Assembly (NCBI GenBank): GCA_002479785.1
Contig: DLPD01000007.1
Location: 1-31,290, forward strand
Length of the DNA: 31,290 nt
Direction: 5' to 3'
Source of the DNA: Cytophagaceae bacterium UBA7467
GTDB taxonomy: Bacteria; Bacteroidota; Bacteroidia; Cytophagales; Spirosomataceae
Within the stretch, counting starts at the first letter, position 1. Each line of letters opens with the position of its first letter. Under the pieces are notes generated by a model. It was given only the letters and a program-made list of their open reading frames with translations, was not told the origin of the DNA and ran no database searches. The position numbers were made by a program, and so were the translations under genes. Below are positions 22,515 to 31,104 of this stretch, one piece after another.

Positions 22515-25500
22515 TTAGTTTGCAGCATCTACTTTTTCTTTCGCTTCAGCGATTTCTGCCGCTTCTTTCTTCGCTTCCATTGCTTTTAGCTCATCTTTCG
22601 ATGTAACTAAAATGTTTTTGTAGCGACGAAGACCTGTACCTGCAGGAATCAAGTGACCTACGATAACGTTCTCTTTCAAGCCGTCTAAGGTATCTTGTTT
22701 CGCGCGGATAGACGCTTCAGAAAGTACTTTCGTAGTTTCCTGGAACGACGCAGCTGAAATGAATGATTCTGTTCCTAACGAAGCTTGCGTGATACCTTGT
22801 AAGTTAGAAGAAGAAACGGCTGCTTGCGCATCACGTACCTTCATTAATTTCAAGTCTCTACGTTTTAACGAAGAGTTCTCATCACGTAAAGCACGAGCAG
22901 AAAGAATCATACCTGCTTTGTATTTCTCTGAATCTCCAGCGTCAGTGATTACTTTTTGATCTAAGATCAAGTCGTTCTCGTGACGGAATACGAAACGATC
23001 TACGTTTTGACCTTGTAAGAATTGCGTATCACCTGGCTCTAGAATCTGTACTTTTTGCATCATTTGGCGAACGATACACTCGATGTGCTTATCATTGATC
23101 TTCACACCTTGTAGACGGTATACGTCTTGGATCTCGTTCACTAAGTATTCTTGTACCGCTGTAGGTCCTTTAATCTTCAAGATATCTGAAGGAGTGATAG
23201 CTCCATCAGAAAGTGGAGAACCCGCACGCACGAAGTCATTATTTTGTACTAAGATGAATCGTGTCAAAGGTACTAAGTAACGACGCTCAGCTCCCTCTTT
23301 CGGTGTCACGATAATCTCGCGATTACCACGCTTAATTGCACCGTAAGAAATTACTCCATCTATCTCCGTTACTACGGCTGGGTTAGATGGGTTACGTGCT
23401 TCGAATAATTCCGTTACACGTGGAAGACCTCCCGTAATGTCACGCGTTTTACCTGCTGCACGAGGAATCTTAGCGATAATTTGACCCGCTTTGATTTTAT
23501 CTCCTTCGTCGATGGCTAAACGTGCACCTACTGGAACGTTGTATACTAAATCTTCTTTACCTTTTGCTTTAACGATAACGGATGGGTTCTTCGTCTTATC
23601 TTTTGATTCGATAATTACCTTCTCACGCATACCTGTTTGCTCATCCGCTTCCTCTTTGTAGGTATTATTTTCTTCGATTGCCTCGAATTCAATTTTACCT
23701 TCTGCTTCAGAAAGGATTACCGCGTTGTATGGATCCCAAGCACAGATTTCGTCTCCTTTTTTCACCGTTTGGCCTTCCTTAACGCGTAAGAATGAACCAT
23801 AAGGGATGTTAGAAGAGATCAATACTTGTTTGTTCGCTGGGTTCACAATTTGAACCTCACCCGAACGTCCCATTACGATTTCAACTGGATTTCCATCTGC
23901 ATCGGTAGAGCTTACAGAACGAACCTCTTCGAAGTTAATCACCCCGTCAAATTTCGCTTTAACGCTCGCATCTAAGGAAACGTTTTGTGCCGTACCACCC
24001 ACGTGGAACGTACGTAAGGTTAACTGAGTACCTGGCTCACCAATCGATTGAGAGGCAATTACACCTACCGCTTCTCCTAAGTTCACCATAGAAGCAGTTG
24101 CTAAGTTACGTCCGTAACATTTCGCACACACACCGCTTTGCGTCTCACACGTTAATACCGAACGAATTTCTACGGACTCAATTGAAGTCTCATCAATTCT
24201 CGCTGCGATTGCCTCGTTGATTTCATCACCTGAAGCGACGATTAACTCATTGGTGATAGGATCGTATACATCGTGAATAGAAACACGACCTAAGATACGC
24301 TCAGATAATGGCTCGATAATCTCCTCATTGTCTTTTAATGGGAACACCTCGATACCACGTAAGGTACCGCAATCTTCTTCGTTCACGATAACGTCTTGTG
24401 CTACGTCGTGAAGACGACGAGTCAAGTAACCCGCATCGGCTGTTTTCAAGGCCGTATCTGCTAAACCTTTACGCGCACCGTGAGTTGAGATAAAGTACTC
24501 TAATACGTCAAGACCTTCTTTAAAGTTAGAAAGGATTGGGTTTTCGATGATTTCACCTACTGAACCTTGTAAGTTCTTCTGAGGTTTCGCCATCAAACCA
24601 CGCATACCACCTAGTTGACGAATTTGCTCACGAGAACCACGGGCTCCAGAGTGCATCATCATGTAGATTGCGTTAAATCCTTGGTTATCCTCTTCCATCT
24701 GCTTCATCAAGGTCTCGGTAATTTTCGAGTTCACCTTAGTCCAGATGTCAATAACGGCATTGTAACGCTCGTTATCTGTGATTAAACCCATTAAGTAGTT
24801 ATCCCAAACTGCTTGAACATCATCCTGTGCTTTCTTCACTAAGGAAGCTTTCTCAGCCGGAATTTGAACATCACCAATACCCATCGATAAACCACCGTGG
24901 AAGGCTTGTTGGAAACCTAATTCTTTGATATCATCTAAGAATTGCGCTGTACGAGCCATACCACAGATCTTGTGAACATGTGAGATGATTTGTTGCAATT
25001 TCTTCTTAGTCAATAATTCATTAATGTAACCTACTTGCTCTGGAACACATAAGTTGAATAACACACGTCCAGCAACGGTTTCCACCATTTCTTGAACTAA
25101 TGTACCATCTTCTTTACGTACCGTCGCTTTCACTACGATGTTCGCGTGCTTAGACAATTTCTTCTCGTTCAAGGCGATAACAACCTCCTCAAATCCGTAG
25201 AAACGGTGTCCTTCTCCCTCAACCTTGTGGTCTGGAGTGGACTTGCGTCCTTTAGTTACATAATATAAACCTAACACCATGTCCTGAGATGGTACCGTGA
25301 TAGGCGCACCATTCGCTGGGTTCAAGATGTTATGTGATGCAAGCATTAATAACGAAGCTTCCAAAATCGCTTCATGTCCCAGTGGAACGTGAACCGCCAT
25401 TTGGTCACCATCGAAATCGGCGTTAAAGGCCGTACACGTTAATGGGTGCAATTGGATCGCTTTTCCTTCGATTAATTTCGGTTGGAAAGCTTGGATACCT

Positions 25501-26846
25501 AAACGGTGAAGCGTAGGAGCACGGTTTAAAAGAACTGGGTGTCCTTTCATTACGTTTTCCAAAATATCCCAAACCACTGGATCCTTACGATCAACAATTT
25601 TCTTTGCAGACTTAACTGTCTTCACGATACCACGCTCGATCAACTTACGGATCACAAACGGCTTGAATAATTCTGCCGCCATATCCTTCGGAAGACCACA
25701 CTCGTGCATTTTCAATTCTGGACCTACCACGATAACCGAACGACCTGAATAATCGACACGCTTACCTAATAAGTTTTGACGGAAACGACCTTGCTTACCT
25801 TTCAACATATCAGAAAGAGACTTCAAGGCACGGTTACCTTCAGAACGAACCGCATTTACTTTACGTGAGTTGTCAAATAAGCTATCTACAGCCTCTTGCA
25901 ACATACGTTTTTCGTTACGTAAAATTACCTCTGGTGCTTTGATCTCGATCAAACGCTTCAAACGGTTGTTACGGATAATCACACGACGGTATAAATCGTT
26001 CAAATCAGATGTCGCAAAACGACCTCCATCTAATGGCACCAATGGACGCAATTCCGGTGGAATTACAGGTACCATTTTGATGATCATCCACTCTGGACGG
26101 TTATCGATACGACCTACTGACTCACGGAACGCTTCTACCACTTTCAAACGCTTCAAGGCTTCAGCCTTACGTTGTTGAGAGGATTCTGTGTCCGCAGAGT
26201 GACGTAAGTCAGCCGATAAGCTGTCTAAGTCAATGCGAGATAATAACATATTTAACGCGTCAGCACCCATTTTCGCGATGAATTTCTGTGGATCTTCATC
26301 TGGTAAATGTTGGTTCTCGCGCGGTAATTTGTCTAAGATATCTAAGTACTCGTCTTCAGTTAAGAAATCTAGGTATTGGCTACCAATCTTTCCTTCTTCC
26401 GCGTACATACCCGGTTGAACTACAACGAAACGCTCGTAATAGATTACTTGGTCTAATTTCTTCGTAGATAGACCTAGCATATAACCGATTTTGTTTGGTA
26501 AGCTACGGAAGTACCAGATGTGTGCTACTGGAACCACTAATTCGATGTGGCCCATACGCTCACGACGTACTTTTTTCTCCGTTACTTCTACACCACAGCG
26601 ATCGCAAATGATGCCTTTGTAACGAATACGCTTGTATTTACCGCAGTGGCACTCCCAGTCCTTTGTAGGACCGAAGATACGCTCGCAAAACAAACCGCCC
26701 ATTTCGGGTTTGTAGGTACGGTAGTTGATGGTTTCCGGTTGTGTTACCTCGCCATTAGACCCCTCTAAGATGGACTCAGGAGAGGCTAGTGAGATGGTTA
26801 CTTTTTGGAAATCGCTATTCAGCTTTCTAGTCTTTTTAAATGACAT
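22515..26846 (-). CDS. rpoC: DNA-directed RNA polymerase subunit beta'
   Basis: The catalytic beta' subunit of RNA polymerase, 1443 aa, is a normal length for Bacteroidota. Zinc-ribbon cysteines C66, C68, C81 and C84 lie in WECHCGKYKRIRYKGIICDRCG. The active-site NADFDGDQMAVH, around residue 473, holds the three Mg2+-binding Asp. The bridge-helix/trigger-loop region contains GARGSREQIRQLGGMRGLM and GLADTALKTADAGYLTRRL. The second zinc site uses the cysteine of EDCGTLRG (about 826) and three in CETQSGVCAKC (about 899 onward). The C-terminus is lysine/glutamate rich. It begins with ATG 58 nt downstream of rpoB and ends at a strong terminator. No insertion or break is seen. Confidence 0.98.
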   Translation of the reverse strand: MSFKKTRKLNSDFQKVTISLASPESILEGSNGEVTQPETINYRTYKPEMGGLFCERIFGPTKDWECHCGKYKRIRYKGIICDRCGVEVTEKKVRRERMGHIELVVPVAHIWYFRSLPNKIGYMLGLSTKKLDQVIYYERFVVVQPGMYAEEGKIGSQYLDFLTEDEYLDILDKLPRENQHLPDEDPQKFIAKMGADALNMLLSRIDLDSLSADLRHSADTESSQQRKAEALKRLKVVEAFRESVGRIDNRPEWMIIKMVPVIPPELRPLVPLDGGRFATSDLNDLYRRVIIRNNRLKRLIEIKAPEVILRNEKRMLQEAVDSLFDNSRKVNAVRSEGNRALKSLSDMLKGKQGRFRQNLLGKRVDYSGRSVIVVGPELKMHECGLPKDMAAELFKPFVIRKLIERGIVKTVKSAKKIVDRKDPVVWDILENVMKGHPVLLNRAPTLHRLGIQAFQPKLIEGKAIQLHPLTCTAFNADFDGDQMAVHVPLGHEAILEASLLMLASHNILNPANGAPITVPSQDMVLGLYYVTKGRKSTPDHKVEGEGHRFYGFEEVVIALNEKKLSKHANIVVKATVRKEDGTLVQEMVETVAGRVLFNLCVPEQVGYINELLTKKKLQQIISHVHKICGMARTAQFLDDIKELGFQQAFHGGLSMGIGDVQIPAEKASLVKKAQDDVQAVWDNYLMGLITDNERYNAVIDIWTKVNSKITETLMKQMEEDNQGFNAIYMMMHSGARGSREQIRQLGGMRGLMAKPQKNLQGSVGEIIENPILSNFKEGLDVLEYFISTHGARKGLADTALKTADAGYLTRRLHDVAQDVIVNEEDCGTLRGIEVFPLKDNEEIIEPLSERILGRVSIHDVYDPITNELIVASGDEINEAIAARIDETSIESVEIRSVLTCETQSGVCAKCYGRNLATASMVNLGEAVGVIASQSIGEPGTQLTLRTFHVGGTAQNVSLDASVKAKFDGVINFEEVRSVSSTDADGNPVEIVMGRSGEVQIVNPANKQVLISSNIPYGSFLRVKEGQTVKKGDEICAWDPYNAVILSEAEGKIEFEAIEENNTYKEEADEQTGMREKVIIESKDKTKNPSVIVKAKGKEDLVYNVPVGARLAIDEGDKIKAGQIIAKIPRAAGKTRDITGGLPRVTELFEARNPSNPAVVTEIDGVISYGAIKRGNREIIVTPKEGAERRYLVPLTRFILVQNNDFVRAGSPLSDGAITPSDILKIKGPTAVQEYLVNEIQDVYRLQGVKINDKHIECIVRQMMQKVQILEPGDTQFLQGQNVDRFVFRHENDLILDQKVITDAGDSEKYKAGMILSARALRDENSSLKRRDLKLMKVRDAQAAVSSSNLQGITQASLGTESFISAASFQETTKVLSEASIRAKQDTLDGLKENVIVGHLIPAGTGLRRYKNILVTSKDELKAMEAKKEAAEIAEAKEKVDAAN

Positions 26847-26884
26847 TTTCTATGTATTTTATTGGAAAATGAACTCTTTTTTAA

Positions 26885-26898
26885 AGGGCCGAAGCCCT
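26885..26898 (-). other. UUCG-tetraloop hairpin between rpoB and rpoC
   Basis: Read leftward the sequence is AGGGC-TTCG-GCCCT: a five-base-pair stem with the very stable cUUCGg tetraloop, 6 nt after the rpoB stop. Only three T follow, then an A-run, so it is not a typical terminator. It may protect the 3' end of rpoB mRNA or tune rpoB:rpoC expression. Confidence 0.55.
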
Positions 26899-26904
26899 GT
26901 TATG

Positions 26905-29900
26905 TTAGTCAAGGGTGATTTCAAGGGCTAAACCTCTCAATTCGTGAATCAATACATTGAATGATTCTGGAATGTTAGGCTTAGGCATGTTTTCCCCTTT
27001 TACAATAGCTTCGTAAGCTTTAGCGCGACCGATCACATCATCAGACTTCACAGTTAAGATCTCTTGCAAGATATTTGCTGCACCGAAGGCCTCTAATGCC
27101 CAAACCTCCATCTCACCAAAACGCTGACCACCAAACTGAGCTTTACCACCCAATGGTTGTTGTGTAATTAATGAGTAAGGTCCGATCGAACGTGCGTGCA
27201 TCTTATCATCCACTAAGTGACCTAGTTTCAACATATAGATGATACCTACAGTCACCGGTTGATCAAATTTATCACCCGTTAAACCATTGTATAAATACGT
27301 ACGACCCCATTCTGGTAGATTGGCTGCTGCTAATTCAGCGGCAACCTCTGCCTCGGTTCCACCGTCAAAAATAGGCGTTGCATAACGCTTACCTAATTTT
27401 TGTCCAGCCCAACCTAATACGGTCTCGTAAATTTGTCCTAAGTTCATACGAGATGGTACCCCTAGTGGATTCAATACGATATCTACTGGTGTTCCATCTT
27501 CTAAGAATGGCATATCTTCTTCACGAACGATACGAGCAACAATACCCTTATTACCGTGACGACCCGCCATCTTATCACCCACTTTTAACTTACGTTTCTT
27601 AGCTACATATACCTTCGCTAATTTCACGATACCAGCAGGTAATTCATCACCTACTTCTAACACGAAACGCTCACGCTTGAACTGACCAGCGATTTCATTA
27701 CGACGTACGTGGTAGCTCTTAATTAAAGCTAAGAAAGTCGCGTTAGTCGCTGCATCAGCTGTTGCCTCTTCTACGATCAAATCTGAAAGTAAATTTGCCT
27801 CTTCAGGAACGGCATACGTTGACTCATCGCGGTATAAGTTTTTATCTGGGAATAATAATTCTTCGATATTTTTTGCTGTGAATTTAACCCCTTTCTCTAC
27901 GATCACTGTGCCAAACTTGTGACGGATACCACCACAGGTTTTACCAGCTAATAAAGCAACGGTCTTTTCAATCATGATCTTACGAACCTCAAGAAGGTCT
28001 TTGCTGTATTGCTTCATGACTAACTTCAATTCCGCTTTCGACTTATCACGTTGATCCTTATCCTTTTTAGGACGAGAGAACAACTTCGTGTCGATAACCA
28101 CCCCTTTTAACGATGGCGGCGCTTTCTTCGAAGCATCTTTCACATCACCCGCTTTGTCACCAAAGATGGCACGTAATAATTTCTCTTCTGGAGTTGGATC
28201 AGACTCACCTTTTGGTGTAATCTTACCAATTAAGATATCTCCTTCTTTCACCTCAGAACCCACGCGAACAACACCGTTCTCGTCTAGGTTACGAACAGTT
28301 TCCTCAGAAACGTTCGGGATTTCAGAAGTTAATTCTTCCTCACCACGTTTCGTATCACGTACCTCTAATTCGAATTCCTCAATGTGGATCGAAGTAAAGA
28401 TATCGTCACGAACCACTTTTTCAGACATCACGATCGCATCCTCAAAGTTGTAACCTTGCCATGGCATGAACGCCACCTTCATGTTACGACCTAAAGCTAG
28501 CTCACCTGCTTGAGTAGCATAACCCTCGCAAAGCGCTTGACCTTTCACCACTTTTTGTCCTTTGAAGACAATTGGTTTCAAGTTGATTGTTGTATCCTGG
28601 TTCGTTCTACGGAACTTGATTAATTTGTATTCTTTTGTAGAACCGTGGAAGCTTACTAATTTTTGCTCCTCTGTTTGATCGTAGTTCACCACGATGCGTA
28701 ATGCATCTACGTATTCGATTACACCACTTCCTTCAGCCACTACTAAAGTACGAGAGTCAATCGCCACGCGGTGTTCTAAACCGGTACCTACGATAGGTGC
28801 TTCAGGGCGTAACAATGGCACCGCTTGGCGCTGCATGTTCGATCCCATCAAGGCACGGTTCGCATCATCATGTTCTAAGAAAGGAATCATAGAAGCCGCA
28901 ACCGAAACAATTTGGTTAGGCGCTACGTCCATATATTGTGCATCTGCTGGATTCACTAAAGGGAAGTCACCTTCGAAACGTGCTTTTACACGCTCAGATA
29001 AGAATTTACCCGTTTTGTCAATCTGCGCATTGGCTTGAACGATGTTCTTTCCATCTTCTTCTTCCGCTGTTAAATACGAAACAGCAGTAGTCGTATCTAC
29101 TTTACCTGATTCGATCACACGGTAAGGAGTTTCGATGAAGCCCATTCCATTCACTTTCGCGTGAACGCAAAGAGAAGAAATCAAACCGATGTTAGGCCCC
29201 TCTGGCGTTTCAATCGTACAAAGACGACCGTAGTGCGTGTAGTGAACGTCACGAACCTCGAAACCAGCTCTTTCACGAGAAAGACCGCCTGGCCCTAGGG
29301 CAGACATACGACGCTTGTGCGTAATCTCAGCCAATGGATTCGTTTGATCCATGAATTGAGATAGCTGATTTGTTCCAAAGAACGAGTTAATCACAGACGA
29401 TAAGGTACGTGCATTAATCAAGTCTACTGGCTTAAAGTCCTCGTTATCACGAACGTTCATACGTTCTTTAATTGTACGAGCCATACGTGCAAGACCTACA
29501 CCGAACTGAGCGTATAATTGCTCACCCACGGTACGTACACGACGGTTAGACAAGTGGTCAATATCATCGACAACCGCGCGAGAGTTGATCAAACCGATCA
29601 AATACTTCACGATAGAGATGATATCTTCTTTTGTCAATACCTTAATATCCATTGGGATATCGTGGCCTAATTTTTTATTGATACGGTAACGACCTACTTC
29701 GCCTAAATCATAACGCTTGTCTGAGAAGAACAAGTTTTGGATGATATCACGTGCCGTTTGCTCATCTGGAGCATCCGTGTTACGTAATTGCTTGTAGATA
29801 ACTTCAACCGCCTCTTTCTCTGAGTTCGACGTATCTTTTTGTAAGGTATTGTAGATGATGTTGTAATCAGATACGTTCACATCGTCTTTGTGTAAGATGA

Positions 29901-30777
29901 TGGTGCTTGATCCTGATTCCAAAATCGTCTCGATCTCGTTCTCTGTAATAACGGTATCACGTTCGATCAAGATTTCGTTACGGTCGATAGAAACTACCTC
30001 ACCAGTATCTTCATCTACGAAGTCTTCTTGCCACGTTTTCAAAACCCTCGCAGCTAAGCGACGTCCCACCGTTGACTTTAAAGTCTTCTTATCCACCTTC
30101 ATTTCTTCAGCTAAGCCAAATAAATCAAGGATGTCTTTGTCATTTCCGTAACCAATCGCACGAAGCAATACTGTTACTGGGAATTTCTTTTTACGGTCGA
30201 TGTACGCATACATCACATTGTTAACGTCTGTAGCAAATTCAATCCAAGAACCCTTGAATGGAATGATACGAGCAGAATACAATTTCGTTCCATTCGTATG
30301 CTTCGATTGCGCGAAGAATACACCTGGCGAACGGTGCAACTGAGAAACGATGACACGCTCAGCGCCGTTGATCACGAATGATCCACGTTCTGTCATGTAA
30401 GGAATGTTTCCTAAGAATACTTCTTGTTCGATGGTTTGGAAATCTTCATTGTCTGTATCGTTACAGATCAAACGCAATTTCGCTTTTAAAGGCACTGAAT
30501 ACGTTAAACCGCGGTCGATACACTCGTCTACCGAATATTTCGGCGGATCTACAGAGTAGTCAACGAACGACAAAACGAAATTTTCCCGCGAATCTGCGAT
30601 GGGAAAATTCTCAGCAAACACTTTAAATAAACCTTCGTCAGTACGATTCTCAGCAGCTGTCTCTAGCTGGAAAAAATCCTGAAAGGATTTGATTTGGATA
30701 TCCAGAAAATCTGGATAATCGATCACAGACTGCGTTTTCGCAAAGCTGTGTCTTCCTGTGGCAGTGATGTTACTCAA
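26905..30777 (-). CDS. rpoB: DNA-directed RNA polymerase subunit beta (TTG start)
   Basis: The beta subunit of RNA polymerase, 1290 aa. Recognisable parts are YPDFLDIQIKSFQDFFQLE at the N-terminus and the rifampicin-binding region near residues 464-500 (FFGTNQLSQFMDQTNPLAEI, then THKRRMSALGPGGL), which carries wild-type-like Q, D, H and S positions. ETPEGPNIGLISSL, DKMAGRHGNKGI, and GEMEVWALEAFGAA near the C-terminus also match. The start is TTG at 30777: an in-frame stop lies at 30796-30798 with no ATG or GTG between, and the first internal Met is far inside the protein. The conserved N-terminal motif begins only about 20 residues in. rplL does not precede it; a 327-nt non-coding region and a divergent gene do. 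Confidence 0.98.
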   Translation of the reverse strand: MSNITATGRHSFAKTQSVIDYPDFLDIQIKSFQDFFQLETAAENRTDEGLFKVFAENFPIADSRENFVLSFVDYSVDPPKYSVDECIDRGLTYSVPLKAKLRLICNDTDNEDFQTIEQEVFLGNIPYMTERGSFVINGAERVIVSQLHRSPGVFFAQSKHTNGTKLYSARIIPFKGSWIEFATDVNNVMYAYIDRKKKFPVTVLLRAIGYGNDKDILDLFGLAEEMKVDKKTLKSTVGRRLAARVLKTWQEDFVDEDTGEVVSIDRNEILIERDTVITENEIETILESGSSTIILHKDDVNVSDYNIIYNTLQKDTSNSEKEAVEVIYKQLRNTDAPDEQTARDIIQNLFFSDKRYDLGEVGRYRINKKLGHDIPMDIKVLTKEDIISIVKYLIGLINSRAVVDDIDHLSNRRVRTVGEQLYAQFGVGLARMARTIKERMNVRDNEDFKPVDLINARTLSSVINSFFGTNQLSQFMDQTNPLAEITHKRRMSALGPGGLSRERAGFEVRDVHYTHYGRLCTIETPEGPNIGLISSLCVHAKVNGMGFIETPYRVIESGKVDTTTAVSYLTAEEEDGKNIVQANAQIDKTGKFLSERVKARFEGDFPLVNPADAQYMDVAPNQIVSVAASMIPFLEHDDANRALMGSNMQRQAVPLLRPEAPIVGTGLEHRVAIDSRTLVVAEGSGVIEYVDALRIVVNYDQTEEQKLVSFHGSTKEYKLIKFRRTNQDTTINLKPIVFKGQKVVKGQALCEGYATQAGELALGRNMKVAFMPWQGYNFEDAIVMSEKVVRDDIFTSIHIEEFELEVRDTKRGEEELTSEIPNVSEETVRNLDENGVVRVGSEVKEGDILIGKITPKGESDPTPEEKLLRAIFGDKAGDVKDASKKAPPSLKGVVIDTKLFSRPKKDKDQRDKSKAELKLVMKQYSKDLLEVRKIMIEKTVALLAGKTCGGIRHKFGTVIVEKGVKFTAKNIEELLFPDKNLYRDESTYAVPEEANLLSDLIVEEATADAATNATFLALIKSYHVRRNEIAGQFKRERFVLEVGDELPAGIVKLAKVYVAKKRKLKVGDKMAGRHGNKGIVARIVREEDMPFLEDGTPVDIVLNPLGVPSRMNLGQIYETVLGWAGQKLGKRYATPIFDGGTEAEVAAELAAANLPEWGRTYLYNGLTGDKFDQPVTVGIIYMLKLGHLVDDKMHARSIGPYSLITQQPLGGKAQFGGQRFGEMEVWALEAFGAANILQEILTVKSDDVIGRAKAYEAIVKGENMPKPNIPESFNVLIHELRGLALEITLD

Positions 30778-30802
30778 GGCTTTATACGTTTTAAATTAAA
30801 TG

Positions 30803-30820
30803 AAAAATGGCCCTAAGGGC
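30803..30820 (-). other. Attenuator-like hairpin with T-run in the rpoB leader
   Basis: Read leftward the sequence is GCCC-TTA-GGGC (30820-30810), then CA and TTTTT (30807-30803), 25 nt before the rpoB TTG. The stem is only four base pairs, so it is weak as a terminator. It begins 5 nt after the stop of the 27-codon upstream frame. Confidence 0.35.
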
Positions 30821-30825
30821 ACAAT

Positions 30826-30909
30826 TTAAAGCTGAAATGCCTCGTAGATGAAAAAATGATTCCCCTTTGCGCTTCCCCTACGATAAAGGAATTGTGTTTC
30901 AGAAATCAT
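30826..30909 (-). CDS. Possible 27-codon upstream ORF in the rpoB leader
   Basis: It encodes MISETQFLYRRGSAKGNHFF followed by IYEAFQL, starting with an ATG preceded by seven A, a favourable context in Bacteroidota. The ATG and A-run (30914-30904) can pair with AATCATTTTTT (30861-30851), so the start could be hidden in RNA structure. The frame stays open further upstream, beyond the promoter, so openness alone is no evidence. I recognise no peptide family. It is listed because it lies wholly inside the predicted leader and stops just before the attenuator-like hairpin. Low confidence. Confidence 0.2.
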   Translation of the reverse strand: MISETQFLYRRGSAKGNHFFIYEAFQL

Positions 30910-30915
30910 TTTTTT

Positions 30916-30939
30916 GGATAGGCCCGAAGGCTTGTATCC
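30916..30939 (-). other. UUCG hairpin near the 5' end of the rpoB leader
   Basis: Read leftward, GGATA pairs with TATCC and, across a small internal loop, GCC pairs with GGC around a TTCG tetraloop. It would form a few bases after the predicted transcription start, where 5' hairpins often stabilise mRNA. Confidence 0.45.
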
Positions 30940-30951
30940 TAAAATAGCCTG

Positions 30952-30981
30952 CAAAGGTACTGATAATTTTCTGAAATACAA
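30952..30981 (-). promoter_or_regulatory. rpoB promoter (TTG - 19 nt - TACCTTTG)
   Basis: Leftward, TTG (30981-30979) and TACCTTTG (30959-30952) are separated by 19 nt, an exact match to the -33/-7 pattern (TTG, TAnnTTTG) of the Bacteroidota housekeeping sigma factor. The expected start is near 30947, giving a leader of about 170 nt. Confidence 0.65.
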
Positions 30982-31019
30982 GGGGGTTGTGAGATTTTTA
31001 TTAGAGATTACACAAGAAT

Positions 31020-31100
31020 CAAAGAACAAAGACCAAAGAGCAAAGTTCAAATGATGTTATCTCTTCTTTGAACTTTGAGCTTTGGTCTTTGAAATTTCAA
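31020..31100. repeat. Inverted repeat built from 7-bp units (CAAAGAN / CTTTGAN)
   Basis: Heptamers CAAAGAA, CAAAGAC, CAAAGAG, CAAAGTT (31020-31047) face CTTTGAA, CTTTGAG, CTTTGGT, CTTTGAA (31066-31093). Arms 31027-31051 and 31067-31091 match at 23 of 25 positions around a 15-nt loop. It ends just before the ATG at 31105. Part of it, TTTGGTCTTTGAAATTT (31081-31097), is identical to 390-406 in bshC. Confidence 0.85.
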
Positions 31101-31104
31101 AAAA

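Larger units (their letters stand above)
30778..31104. other. 327-nt gene-free region: rpoB leader, rpoB promoter and an inverted 7-bp repeat
   Basis: From right to left it contains an inverted repeat of CTTTGAA-type heptamers (31020-31100), the rpoB promoter (30952-30981), and a predicted rpoB leader of about 170 nt. The leader has three potential hairpins and a 27-codon reading frame. No tRNA or conserved protein gene is visible. No promoter for the rightward gene at 31105 was recognised. Confidence 0.7.

Noticed and set aside
29290..29400. Possible rifampicin-resistance changes in RpoB
   Set aside because: The key Gln, Asp, His and Ser positions of the rifampicin pocket look wild type; the Asn-to-Thr difference after FMDQ is not one I would call resistance from sequence.
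30826..31050. Leftward 74-codon frame upstream of rpoB
   Set aside because: It begins upstream of the predicted rpoB promoter and has no recognisable family; only its last 27 codons lie in the predicted leader and are reported separately with low confidence.
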